From contig JBBQNJ010000052.1 in the NCBI GenBank assembly GCA_038329845.1, positions 1 through 35,182 of the forward strand: 35,182 nucleotides of DNA, in the 5' to 3' direction. The stretch comes from JBBQNJ01 sp038329845. Lineage in GTDB: Bacteria > Planctomycetota > Phycisphaerae > Tepidisphaerales > Tepidisphaeraceae. Shown here in pieces: positions 8,438 through 16,450 of the stretch. The translations under genes and the position numbers were made by a program. A model generated the notes under the pieces. That model was given only the letters and a program-made list of their open reading frames with translations. It searched no databases and had not been told where the DNA came from. How positions within the stretch are numbered: position 1 is the first letter of the stretch; each line of letters opens with the position of its first letter.

Positions 8438-9525
8438 ACCGAATCCGTTCCTCCCGGCCAGGGTGCGGCCTGGGCGTAGATGGGTGCCATCCGGCGGGCG
8501 ATCAATCGCCAATCGAACAGCTCGGCTCGCGCACGGGCCGCCAGGCGCATCGCCCGCAGTCCCGTTTCATCGCGCAGCAGCCGGCGAACCGTGTCGGTGA
8601 ACGCCGCGGCATCTCGAGCCGGGGCCAGCGCGCCGCACGATTCGTCCATGTATTCTCGCACGCCCCCCACGTCGGTCGCCACCACCGGCGTGCCGCACGC
8701 CAGGCCCTCCAGCAAGACGTTGTTCGCCGTGCTGTGTTCCATCGGCAAGATCATCAGATCGACCGTCTGGTACAGTTCAAGAAGCCGCGTCTCACTGATT
8801 CCGCTCAGGAGCGTAACATTGTCGCATCCCGCCAGGTACGGGCGCTTTTCCATCGAGGTCACGACATAGAGATGCACGTCCGGCTCGGTTCTTGCCAGTG
8901 AGTCGGCGACCCGGTGAAGCGTCTGGAAGTCGCGCAGCCATGAGCCGCCGAACAGACAGGTCGGTCGTTGCCACGCGGGTCTGGACTCCAACGGCTTGAA
9001 AAACTCGCAATCCACGCCGTGGGGAACCGTGTGGACCCGCTTCTCCCCCATGACCTCCTCGAAAAACGGTCGTTGTGTGTCGGACATCACCACCACCGCG
9101 TCCAGGCGTTGCAGGTGCGAGCGATCCTTGACGAAATCGCGCAACATCTCGGGGGGCTGGTGGAAACTTGCCACCAGCCGCGCCCCGCGGATCGGCTTCA
9201 TTCGTCCGAGCATCCAATACTGGCTCTCACCATACAGATAGTGGAACACCGCCTCATGGCTCATCGCCGACCGTGCCATGACGTCCAGTTCGACCAGGAA
9301 CTGTGACATCCCATACCAACCCAAGGGGCAGCGCCGACCCAGGCGCCGGTCGTACCATGCCCGCAGCAGCCGATACGCCGGCCCGATGCGAATTTTCGGC
9401 AAGGAGCGGGCGTTGGCGACATAATCCGCCAGCCGGTCATAACCGGAATGGGGACTGTGATGCGCGATGTTCATGCGCAGCATCCAAACCGGCTTGGCCA
9501 CGGAGTTGTCCGGTGTCGAGGGCAT
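8434..9525 (-). CDS. Glycosyltransferase family 4 protein
   Basis: A 363-residue GT-B glycosyltransferase. The N-terminal half has NIAHHSPHSGYDRLADY (GT4-like glycine loop), then a stretch around LVASFHQPPEML and VVVMSDTQRPFFEE typical of a membrane-associated acceptor domain. The donor half has ILPMEHSTANNVLLEGLACG, the EX7E equivalent with the first glutamate at EHST and the second at LLEG, then TPVVATDVGGVREYM. The start ATG at 9525 shares its A with the TGA of the preceding gene (TGATG); the TTG one codon upstream is less likely. The gene is coupled on both sides, overlapping the next gene by four bases. Confidence 0.87.
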   Translation of the reverse strand: MPSTPDNSVAKPVWMLRMNIAHHSPHSGYDRLADYVANARSLPKIRIGPAYRLLRAWYDRRLGRRCPLGWYGMSQFLVELDVMARSAMSHEAVFHYLYGESQYWMLGRMKPIRGARLVASFHQPPEMLRDFVKDRSHLQRLDAVVVMSDTQRPFFEEVMGEKRVHTVPHGVDCEFFKPLESRPAWQRPTCLFGGSWLRDFQTLHRVADSLARTEPDVHLYVVTSMEKRPYLAGCDNVTLLSGISETRLLELYQTVDLMILPMEHSTANNVLLEGLACGTPVVATDVGGVREYMDESCGALAPARDAAAFTDTVRRLLRDETGLRAMRLAARARAELFDWRLIARRMAPIYAQAAPWPGGTDSV

Positions 9526-10865
9526 CAAGCCGATGCCTCCGTCGGCGATTCTTCGGACGGCCCGGACGGCGCCGCGCGTCCATAGCCACTGAAATTCTCA
9601 CCCGCCAGATGGTGGACGCGCGGGAGCGACTTGGCGATGCGGGTCCGCAGCTCTTCCCGGGCCCCCAGCAACCTCCGAATCTTCGCCACCGTCGATTCGG
9701 CGTCGAAAATCGCGTTCGGCTCGATGACCAGCCCTTCCAAGCTGAAATGCTGGAAAAGCCCGTCGAATTTCCCCTGGTAGGTCAAGGCAAGCGCCGGAGT
9801 GGCCTGGCCGAGGGCCGCGATCGCCAGGTGCATCCGTCCCGTGACGACCAGATCGAGTTCCCCGGCGATGGCCTTGATTTGCTCCGCCGGGCAAGGCATC
9901 GGAACGACCTCGCAAATCGCCTTGACATCCGCGTCCAGCCGCTCAAAAACCTCGATGGCGATTTGGTCATCACTCATTTTCCCCGGGACAGCGTCGGGGC
10001 GGATGTCGTGCGGGATCAGCAACACCGACACCTGTTGCCCTTCGGAACGCAGCAATGCCTTGAGGAACCGGACGAACCCATCCCGAATCCCTTCCACCCG
10101 GTCGGGGCCATAATCCGGGAAATTGGCGAGGTTGATGTTCACGCCCAAGACGCAGCGCCCTTGGAGCCGGTGCCCTTGAATCCGGGCGATGACGTCCTTG
10201 GCGATCGGACCCGCCGGATCGGGGCGTAGAAGAAAAGCCAAGTCCGCCACTAAGTCGAGGGGGCGTCCCGGTAGCAATGCTTGGAGCCGGCCCAGGGAAA
10301 CCGCGTCACGCGCCATCATCCGCACCTCGCCCGGGAGCTTGCGCAGCGCCAGCACCGATCGCTCGCCGGGATGGGCGTTGCAGCTGAATCCGACGATGCG
10401 CGTCTTGGCACCGGTCTGTGACGCGAGGTCCACCAGCTCGGATCGTTGCGCCGAATAGATGTCGCTGTAGGCACCGTCCAGGACGTCGGCACCCAAGGAC
10501 ATGAAATGATCGAACCGACCCATCGCCCGGGCCGCTTGCCACCGCGAATCCCAGTCATCCTCCAATGCCGACAGGATGTCGAATTCCTCGACGAGGGGTC
10601 CAAGCCCTTCCCAGCGACTATTGCGCCCGTACTGCAATAATCCGATCGCCGGGGCACCGCGACGGCGCAGCTCTTCAATCATCACTTGCAGCATCGCTTG
10701 GTCGCCAAGGCTCCCCGGCCCCGACGGGGGCATGACCAGCACCGACCCCGCCCCGAAGGCGCAACCGCGCGTCCGCCGGCGCAGGCGATGCGACGCCAAT
10801 TGCGCCATGGCGCGAGCCCGGCGGGCCTTCCAGCCAAGGCGATAGGTGAGCGAAGTCGTTGCCAA
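9525..10865 (-). CDS. Polysaccharide pyruvyl transferase family protein
   Basis: A 446-residue member of the polysaccharide pyruvyl transferase (CsaB/WcaK-like) family, which attaches a pyruvate ketal from phosphoenolpyruvate to a sugar hydroxyl and so adds negative charge to a glycan. The N-terminal motif GPGSLGDQAM (about 49-58) and the C-terminal VVTGRMHLAIAALG block (about 340-353) with its conserved histidine are both present. The start is TTG at 10865, chosen because a perfect AAGGAG lies five bases upstream and the preceding gene ends 22 nt away; the next ATG, at 10808, has no such site. It lies between the ABC exporter genes and the glycosyltransferases, so the modified sugar is probably part of the exported polymer. 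Pyruvylation itself is inferred from the family. Confidence 0.82.
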   Translation of the reverse strand: MATTSLTYRLGWKARRARAMAQLASHRLRRRTRGCAFGAGSVLVMPPSGPGSLGDQAMLQVMIEELRRRGAPAIGLLQYGRNSRWEGLGPLVEEFDILSALEDDWDSRWQAARAMGRFDHFMSLGADVLDGAYSDIYSAQRSELVDLASQTGAKTRIVGFSCNAHPGERSVLALRKLPGEVRMMARDAVSLGRLQALLPGRPLDLVADLAFLLRPDPAGPIAKDVIARIQGHRLQGRCVLGVNINLANFPDYGPDRVEGIRDGFVRFLKALLRSEGQQVSVLLIPHDIRPDAVPGKMSDDQIAIEVFERLDADVKAICEVVPMPCPAEQIKAIAGELDLVVTGRMHLAIAALGQATPALALTYQGKFDGLFQHFSLEGLVIEPNAIFDAESTVAKIRRLLGAREELRTRIAKSLPRVHHLAGENFSGYGRAAPSGPSEESPTEASA

Positions 10866-10870
10866 CGCGG

Positions 10871-10876
10871 CTCCTT
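10871..10876 (-). promoter_or_regulatory. Ribosome-binding site that decides a TTG start
   Basis: AAGGAG on the minus strand, five bases before TTG at 10865. It lies in the 22-nt gap after the ABC ATPase stop and has no ATG or GTG at usable distance, so it fixes the start of the pyruvyl transferase gene. Confidence 0.7.
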
Positions 10877-10887
10877 GCGATCGGGTT

Positions 10888-12150
10888 TCACGCCCGTCCG
10901 GCCAAAACCCAGCGATGCGGAAGATGCACCCGCCCATAGAGCGACCCGGAATCGATCGGACGACTGTTGATCTGGCCTTGTTCCACATCCACCATGAACG
11001 CTGACTCGACGTGATCGTGGCATTCCTCCCCGCGATGCAGCGCGGCATTGACTCGATAGCGGCCGGGAAGCAACAGCAGTTGATCCATCTCACAGCGAAC
11101 GGACGGGTGGACCGCCTCTTCCGAACGATCCTGCCTGGAATGCAAGCTGCTGTCCAGCGATGCAACGGCCGCGCCCTGCGGGTCATAAAATGTGAATTTG
11201 CAAGTCAGATTCGGCAACAGAGCGCTGACATGGAATCGAAACGTCGCCGGACGACCGCTCATCAGCGTGGTGAGCTTGGGATCGCCGTCGCGGAACGCCT
11301 CGACGCGCAGCAGACGGCTGGCGCCGGTCCCGGCCCGGTCGATGCGGTCGGCGAGGCTTTCCGATGCCTTGCCTTCCATCCCGCCGAGGTAATGCTCGAC
11401 GGCCTCGATCGTGGCACCGTCGAACACGACTCGCCCGTCGCGAAGCAGCACGCCCCGACTGCAAAGAGCCTGCAGCGCGCCCATGTTGTGGCTGACGAAC
11501 AGGATCGTCCGCCCTTCGCCCTGGGCGACCTCCCGCATTTTCCCCATGCACTTTCGCTGAAAATCGGCGTCGCCGACGGCCAGCACCTCATCCACGATCA
11601 AAATCTCCGGTTCCAGATGAGCCGCCACGGCAAAGGCCAGCCGCACGCTCATCCCCGAGCTGTATCGCTTTACCGGGGTGTCGAGGAATTTTTCGACCCC
11701 GCTGAAATCAACGATTTCATCGAATTTCCTCGCGATCTCCGTTTTTTTCATCCCCAGGATCGAGCCGTTGAGATAGATATTCTCGCGGCCGGTGAGTTCG
11801 GGGTGGAAACCAGTGCCCACCTCGAGCAGCGATGCGACCCGGCCGCGCAGCACGGCACGCCCCTCGGTTGGTTCGGTGATGCGGCTGAGGCACTTGAGCA
11901 GGGTGCTTTTGCCGGCACCGTTGCGGCCGATGATCCCCACCACTTCCCCGCACTGCACGTCGAACGACACATCGCGCAGCGCCCAGAACGTGTCGCGCTC
12001 GTCGCCGTGTTCACCCAGCGAGCGAAAGCGCTGCCAGGGGGCCTTGATCACGTCCATGACCGCCTCGCCCAACGTCGCGTGCTTTTCGGCGCGCAGCCCC
12101 AGCCGGTAGCTCTTGCCCAGGCGATCGACGCTGATGACCGGATTGCTCAT
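10888..12150 (-). CDS. ABC transporter ATP-binding protein of a polysaccharide exporter (Wzt-like)
   Basis: A 420-residue ATPase that would power export of a lipid-linked polysaccharide through the partner permease. The nucleotide-binding domain contains Walker A GRNGAGKST (about 75-83), the signature YSSGMSVRLAFAVAAHLEPE and Walker B ILIVDEVLAVGD, followed by the switch histidine in FVSHNM. These are the exact signatures of the Wzt/TagH/RfbB branch. About 150 residues after the ATPase (from roughly 265) form a beta-rich extension comparable to the Wzt C-terminal domain, which in O9a-type systems recognises the capped end of the glycan. The start ATG lies 19 nt after the permease stop. Presence of the extension suggests export depends on a chain-terminal feature; whether that is the pyruvyl group is speculation. 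Confidence 0.88.
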   Translation of the reverse strand: MSNPVISVDRLGKSYRLGLRAEKHATLGEAVMDVIKAPWQRFRSLGEHGDERDTFWALRDVSFDVQCGEVVGIIGRNGAGKSTLLKCLSRITEPTEGRAVLRGRVASLLEVGTGFHPELTGRENIYLNGSILGMKKTEIARKFDEIVDFSGVEKFLDTPVKRYSSGMSVRLAFAVAAHLEPEILIVDEVLAVGDADFQRKCMGKMREVAQGEGRTILFVSHNMGALQALCSRGVLLRDGRVVFDGATIEAVEHYLGGMEGKASESLADRIDRAGTGASRLLRVEAFRDGDPKLTTLMSGRPATFRFHVSALLPNLTCKFTFYDPQGAAVASLDSSLHSRQDRSEEAVHPSVRCEMDQLLLLPGRYRVNAALHRGEECHDHVESAFMVDVEQGQINSRPIDSGSLYGRVHLPHRWVLAGRA

Positions 12151-12169
12151 AGACGAATTCCGCGCGCGT

Positions 12170-13075
12170 TCAAGCGATATCGGCGAACCGGCGCTCGGTC
12201 CGGCGAAAGACCATCGCGCCTCCGACAAACAGCAACAGCGACGAGAGGATCGAAATCGCCAGATTCGCCGGTCGCCACGGCAATCCGAACAATGCCGAGC
12301 GGCAGCCGTCCAGCAGCCCGAATGCCGGGTTGAGCGACAACGGCCATTCGATCCAGTGCAGTCGCTCGGGCAGCCGCTTGGTCATACTGACCATGGGGAT
12401 CATCACGAAGCTGAGGTATTGCAGCGCCTGGGTCATGAACGGGATGATGAACCGCACGTCGCGGTAGGTGACGGTCATCGCCGACAGAAGGTAGGCCATT
12501 CCCAGCGCCGCCAGGACAATCGGGATCAGCAGCGGCGCCACCAGCCACGCCGTCGGGGCCACGTCCACCCCAAACGCCAGGATCATTCCCGCCAGCACCA
12601 CGGACGAGATCGCCATGTCCAGCAGCGCTCCGCCGATCACCGCCGAGGGGACGTAAAGCCGCGGGAAGTAGATTTTCGTCAGCAGATGCTGCTGATTGAT
12701 CAGTGACAATCCGCCCGCGCCGATCCCCGTGGAGATCACGAACCAGGGCACCAGGCCCGCGAAATTCCAGATGAAGTAAGGAAGCCCCGCGGGCAGATCT
12801 TCCTTGAATCCTGCCAAGTTCCCGAAAAACAGGGTGAAGATTACCATGTTGAACAGCGGCTGGATCACCGCCCAACTGGCACCAAGGACCGTCTGCTTGT
12901 AGCGCACCTTGATGTCGCGCCAGACCAGAAACCCCAGCAGCTCGCGCTGCCGCCAGAGATCGGCCCAGTCCAGCCCGATCCATCCGCGGCGCGGCTGGAT
13001 CACCAGCTCGAACTCGGCGCCGGAATCGAACGCAGGGGTATGCGGTGAGATCGGGTTCATCAGGTTCGTCGTCAT
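12170..13075 (-). CDS. ABC-2 type permease of a polysaccharide exporter (Wzm-like)
   Basis: A 301-residue integral membrane protein with six predicted membrane segments. The N-terminal amphipathic WRDIKVRYKQTVLGASWAV region is diagnostic of the O-antigen/teichoic acid permease family, and LLDGCRSALFGLPW near the C-terminus is the typical last-helix approach. It is the first gene of the operon and forms the channel with the following ATPase. The start is uncertain between ATGs at 13075 and 13060; AAAGG just before 13075 is unusually close to it. The upstream 207 bp separate it from icd and must hold the operon promoter; a GTCCGATAA element lies there at 13125. Confidence 0.87.
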   Translation of the reverse strand: MTTNLMNPISPHTPAFDSGAEFELVIQPRRGWIGLDWADLWRQRELLGFLVWRDIKVRYKQTVLGASWAVIQPLFNMVIFTLFFGNLAGFKEDLPAGLPYFIWNFAGLVPWFVISTGIGAGGLSLINQQHLLTKIYFPRLYVPSAVIGGALLDMAISSVVLAGMILAFGVDVAPTAWLVAPLLIPIVLAALGMAYLLSAMTVTYRDVRFIIPFMTQALQYLSFVMIPMVSMTKRLPERLHWIEWPLSLNPAFGLLDGCRSALFGLPWRPANLAISILSSLLLFVGGAMVFRRTERRFADIA

Positions 13076-13124
13076 GCCTTTAATCGTCTTTGTCGGCGGA
13101 TCGGAGGGGATTATCCGCCCGCGT

Positions 13125-13133
13125 GTCCGATAA
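13125..13133 (+). promoter_or_regulatory. GTCCGATAA element upstream of the polysaccharide operon
   Basis: An exact copy of a 9-mer found five times in this window, always between genes. Here it is about 50 bp before the Wzm-like start and in the opposite orientation to that operon. Its function is unknown. Confidence 0.35.
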
Positions 13134-13282
13134 CCAGACCCTCCGCGGCCGCCCACTCAGCGCGATCACTCCTTACATCGTCGCCCGCCATCGGTTCGTT
13201 TAACCCGCCCGCAATTTCGCGCCCGCCGACCCCAGCCGACCCCATGTTCTCCTTCGCGCCATCGTCCCTTCGCGTTTAACTC

Positions 13283-14557
13283 CTACCCCATCTTCGCGAT
13301 CATCGCGTCGGCGAACTCGCTGGTCTTGAGCTTTTTCGCGCCGGGCATCAGGCGCTCGAAGTCGTACGTCACCGTCTTGGCCTCAATTGTCGCCTCCAGA
13401 CTCTTGACGATCAGCTCCGCAGCTTCCTTCCACTGCATGTGTTCGAGCATCATTACCCCGCTGAGAATCACGCTTCCCGGGTTCACCACGTCTTTTCCGG
13501 CGTATTTCGGGGCGGTTCCGTGGGTTGCCTCGAACACCGCGTGGCCGGTGTGGTAATTGATGTTGCCGCCGGGGGCGATGCCGATCCCGCCGACCTGGGC
13601 CGCAAGCGCATCGGACAGATAATCGCCGTTGAGATTCAGCGTGGCGATCACGTCAAACTCCTCCGGGCGCGTCAAGACCTGTTGCAAAGTGATATCGGCG
13701 ATCGAATCCTTGATAACCAGCCCGGCCCCGGGTTTGCCCTCGGGAATGCGCATCCAGGGGCCGGCGTCGATCTCGACGGCGCCGAAAGCCTCCCGTGCCA
13801 GTTGATACCCCCAGTCGCGGAACCCGCCCTCGGTGAACTTCATAATGTTGCCCTTGTGGACTAGGGTCACGCTTTTTCGCCCGTGCAGGATCGCGTATTC
13901 GATCGCCGAGCGGACCAGCCTTTGCGTTCCTTCGCGTGACACCGGCTTGATCCCGATCCCCACGCTGTCGGGGAATCGAATCTTCGCGTAGGCCTTAGGG
14001 AACTCGGACTGCAAAAACACCAGTATTTTGCGGCACTCATCGCTGCCTTGGGCCCACTCGATCCCGGCATAGATGTCCTCGGTGTTCTCGCGGAAGATCA
14101 CCATGTCCACCTTTTCCGGATGTTTCACCGGGGATGGAACGCCGGTGAAATAGCGCACCGGGCGCAGGCAGACGTACAGGTCGAGCATCTGCCGCATCGC
14201 CACGTTCAGCGATCGGATGCCGCCGCCGACCGGCGTGGTCAGCGGTCCCTTGATGCCGACGAGGTAATGGCGAAACGCTTCGACCGTGTCATCCGGCAGC
14301 CAGGTGTTGAACTTGTCGAATGCCTTCTGACCGGCCAGCACCTCGAACCACTCGATACGGCGCTTGCCGCGATACGCCTTGGCGATCGCCGCGTCGATGA
14401 CGCGTACCGATGCCCGCCAGATGTCCGGGCCGGTGCCGTCGCCTTCTATAAACGGAATCACCGGTCGATCGGGCACATGGAGCGTCCCGTTTTCGATGGT
14501 GATCGGCTGCCCATTGGCGGGCGGAGAGATATCCGCGAAAACAGGGGTGCTGGCCAT
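13283..14557 (-). CDS. icd: NADP-dependent isocitrate dehydrogenase
   Basis: Converts isocitrate to 2-oxoglutarate in the TCA cycle, making NADPH. The 424-residue length and sequence are those of the E. coli-type homodimeric enzyme. Residues 37-45 are IEGDGTGPD. The block TTPVGGGIRSLNVAMRQ carries the substrate-binding serine (about residue 116) that IDH kinase phosphorylates in enterics. The cofactor loop HGTAPKYAGKDVVNPGS has the Lys-Tyr pair typical of NADP rather than NAD specificity. The ATG at 14557 begins MASTPVFADI; no clear Shine-Dalgarno is seen. An in-frame extension upstream has no family character. The gene is monocistronic and divergent from lpxI. Confidence 0.95.
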   Translation of the reverse strand: MASTPVFADISPPANGQPITIENGTLHVPDRPVIPFIEGDGTGPDIWRASVRVIDAAIAKAYRGKRRIEWFEVLAGQKAFDKFNTWLPDDTVEAFRHYLVGIKGPLTTPVGGGIRSLNVAMRQMLDLYVCLRPVRYFTGVPSPVKHPEKVDMVIFRENTEDIYAGIEWAQGSDECRKILVFLQSEFPKAYAKIRFPDSVGIGIKPVSREGTQRLVRSAIEYAILHGRKSVTLVHKGNIMKFTEGGFRDWGYQLAREAFGAVEIDAGPWMRIPEGKPGAGLVIKDSIADITLQQVLTRPEEFDVIATLNLNGDYLSDALAAQVGGIGIAPGGNINYHTGHAVFEATHGTAPKYAGKDVVNPGSVILSGVMMLEHMQWKEAAELIVKSLEATIEAKTVTYDFERLMPGAKKLKTSEFADAMIAKMG

Positions 14558-14734
14558 CGTAATGCGCTTTCGTTGGTTCGGGTGTTGCTTGCCGAGACAG
14601 TACGCCGCAAGCGGCGCCGGACGATCAGGCCGAATGCTAGCCTCGCGCCTCGCGGGCGACAACTCCGCACGCGGGCGCGCCCATCACGCTGACCTTCTGC
14701 GCCGGCGGCTTTACGTGCCGGTCGGCGCGGGATT

Positions 14735-15649
14735 ATGTTGGAGATAATGGAGCCGCTGGGACTGATCGCCGGGGAGGGCATTTTCCCGTTGCTGGTGGCG
14801 CGGGGGGCGCGGGCCGATGGACGGCGGGTGGTCTGCGCGGCGCTGAGGGGCAATGCCTGGCCGCAACTGGCCAAAGAGTGCGACGAGTTCACCTGGGTGG
14901 GAGTGTTGCGCGTGGGGCAGTGGATTCGCGTGCTTCGCCGAGCCGGCGTGCGCGAGGCGATCATGGTCGGACGGGTGCAAAAAACGCGCATGTACGACCG
15001 CTGGCGGTATCTGCGGTATATTCCCGACTACCGGACGCTGCGGCTGTGGTTCACCGTGCTGCGCCACGATCGCCGTCCGTATGCGATTCTCAACGCCTTG
15101 ACCGAGGAACTGACCGCCGCGGGAATTACCTTGATCGACTCGACCGCCCATACCCGCGACCAGCTCGCCACCGATGGGGTGATGACCCGCTGTCATCCAA
15201 CCGAGGCGCAGTGGAACGACATCCGCTTCGGTTGGCCGATCTGCCGTGCCATCAGCGAGATGGACATCGGCCAGTCGATCGCGGTGCTGTGCCGCGATGT
15301 GATCGCCGTCGAGGCCCTCGAGGGCACCAACGCCATGATCGAGCGAGCCGGGGCGCTATGTCGTGGCGGCGGCGGATGGACGCTGGTGAAAGTGACTAAC
15401 TCCCGCGCCGACCTGCGCGTGGATGTGCCGACGGTCGGGACGACGACGATCGAAAAGCTCCGCGAAGCCGGATGCGGCTGCGTGGTGATGGAGGTCGGCA
15501 AGACCGTACTGCTGGAGAAGATCAAGGTGCTGGAACTGGCCGACCGTTATCGCATCGCCATTGTCGGCGCCAGCGGTGATTCGCCGGTCGCGGCGGGGAC
15601 TGAGTCCCTGCGTTTACCCTTTTCTGGAGATGTTTCCCATGATCAATGA
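14735..15649 (+). CDS. lpxI: LpxI-family UDP-2,3-diacylglucosamine pyrophosphatase
   Basis: Predicted to hydrolyse UDP-2,3-diacylglucosamine to lipid X and UMP, the fourth step of lipid A synthesis. LpxI replaces LpxH in alphaproteobacteria, planctomycetes and some other groups. The 304-residue protein starts with the family motif LGLIAGEGIFPLLVARGAR. It contains VGRVQKTRMYD and the catalytic-domain signature around IDIGQSIAV-like SEMDIGQSIAVLCRDVIAVEALEGTNAMI. The C-terminal part has VDVPTVGTTTIEKLREAG, then VGKTVLLEK. An alternative ATG at 14747 has GGAG three bases upstream, so the first four codons are doubtful. The gene overlaps the methyltransferase start by 11 nt. It implies an outer membrane with lipopolysaccharide. 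Confidence 0.9.
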   Translation: MLEIMEPLGLIAGEGIFPLLVARGARADGRRVVCAALRGNAWPQLAKECDEFTWVGVLRVGQWIRVLRRAGVREAIMVGRVQKTRMYDRWRYLRYIPDYRTLRLWFTVLRHDRRPYAILNALTEELTAAGITLIDSTAHTRDQLATDGVMTRCHPTEAQWNDIRFGWPICRAISEMDIGQSIAVLCRDVIAVEALEGTNAMIERAGALCRGGGGWTLVKVTNSRADLRVDVPTVGTTTIEKLREAGCGCVVMEVGKTVLLEKIKVLELADRYRIAIVGASGDSPVAAGTESLRLPFSGDVSHDQ

Positions 15650-16205
15650 ACAGACGCTTCGCGTCATCGACGAGATCGACGCGCTTCGCAAGACGCATGA
15701 GGATTCCTGGCAGGTTCCCCGCGAGGAGGCGGACATGCTCTTGCAGATCGCGTTGGCGACAGGGGCGAAACTCATCGTCGAGGTGGGGACGAGCTACGGA
15801 TTTTCCGGGCTGCATTGGGCTTTGGCGGCCAAGCTCAACGGCGGGCATGTCCACACGATCGACGCCAGCGAGAAAAAAGTACTCGCCTCGCGTCAGGCGT
15901 TTGATCGAGCCGGTCTGGGTGAGTTCATCACCAACCATCACGGCGATGCGCGTCAGAAATTGGCGGAGATCGCCGGGCCCATCGACCTGGCGTTCATCGA
16001 CGCCGACAAGCCCAGTTGTGGCGCTTATTTCGATCTGCTGTGGCCGAAGCTGTCGCCCGGCGGATCGATCCTGACCGACAACGCCACGACGCATCGCCAG
16101 CAACTCGCCGATTTCGTCCGGCATGTCCGCGGGCTCGACGGGGCGATCAGCCGCGAAGTGGCGATCGGCAACGGGATCGAGTGGACGATCAAGCTGGCCA
16201 AGTGA
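15639..16205 (+). CDS. SAM-dependent O-methyltransferase family protein
   Basis: A 188-residue class I methyltransferase of the catechol/caffeoyl-CoA O-methyltransferase type (Methyltransf_24-like). The SAM-binding motif I is VEVGTSYGFSGLHWAL (about 46-61), the acidic strand 2 end is HTIDASEKK (about 72-80), and AFIDADKPS (about 115-123) matches the metal/substrate motif DADK of this family. The ATG at 15639 lies nine bases after GGAG inside the 3' end of lpxI and overlaps it by 11 nt, so the two genes are probably co-translated. The substrate is unknown. Neighbourhood with lpxI does not prove a lipid A substrate. Confidence 0.82.
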   Translation: MINEQTLRVIDEIDALRKTHEDSWQVPREEADMLLQIALATGAKLIVEVGTSYGFSGLHWALAAKLNGGHVHTIDASEKKVLASRQAFDRAGLGEFITNHHGDARQKLAEIAGPIDLAFIDADKPSCGAYFDLLWPKLSPGGSILTDNATTHRQQLADFVRHVRGLDGAISREVAIGNGIEWTIKLAK

Positions 16206-16240
16206 TCGCAGGGCGGCACCGGAGCGTGTGCCGGCCGGCT

Positions 16241-16431
16241 CAAGGTCGCCGCGCGGATCAAAGTCACCCCGCAGGTCAACATCCCCGCGCGGGTCAAGAT
16301 CACCGCGCCGGCCACGTCACCGGCCGAGTCACGTCACCGGCCGAGTCACGTCACCGGCCGGGCCACGTCGCCGGCCGGGTCAAGTCGCTGGCCGGGTCAA
16401 CCTACCACCCGGGGTCAAGTTGCCGGGCGCG
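16241..16431. repeat. Degenerate minisatellite, 17-18 bp unit, about 11 copies
   Basis: Units begin with CA and end with GGT or GAGT. The best-conserved central form is CACGTCACCGGCCGAGT (17 bp, two perfect copies at about 16313-16346), with 18-bp versions at the left end. It fills the gap between the methyltransferase stop and mscS. The mix of 17- and 18-bp units means no frame is preserved, so I read it as non-coding. Confidence 0.85.
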
Positions 16432-16434
16432 GGC

Positions 16435-16443
16435 GTCCGATAA
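16435..16443 (+). promoter_or_regulatory. GTCCGATAA element directly before mscS
   Basis: Exact copy of the recurrent 9-mer, ending seven bases before the mscS ATG at 16451. If it acts as a -10 region the transcript would be nearly leaderless; if it is an operator it would cover the start site. Both are inference. Confidence 0.35.
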
Positions 16444-16450
16444 AAACAGG

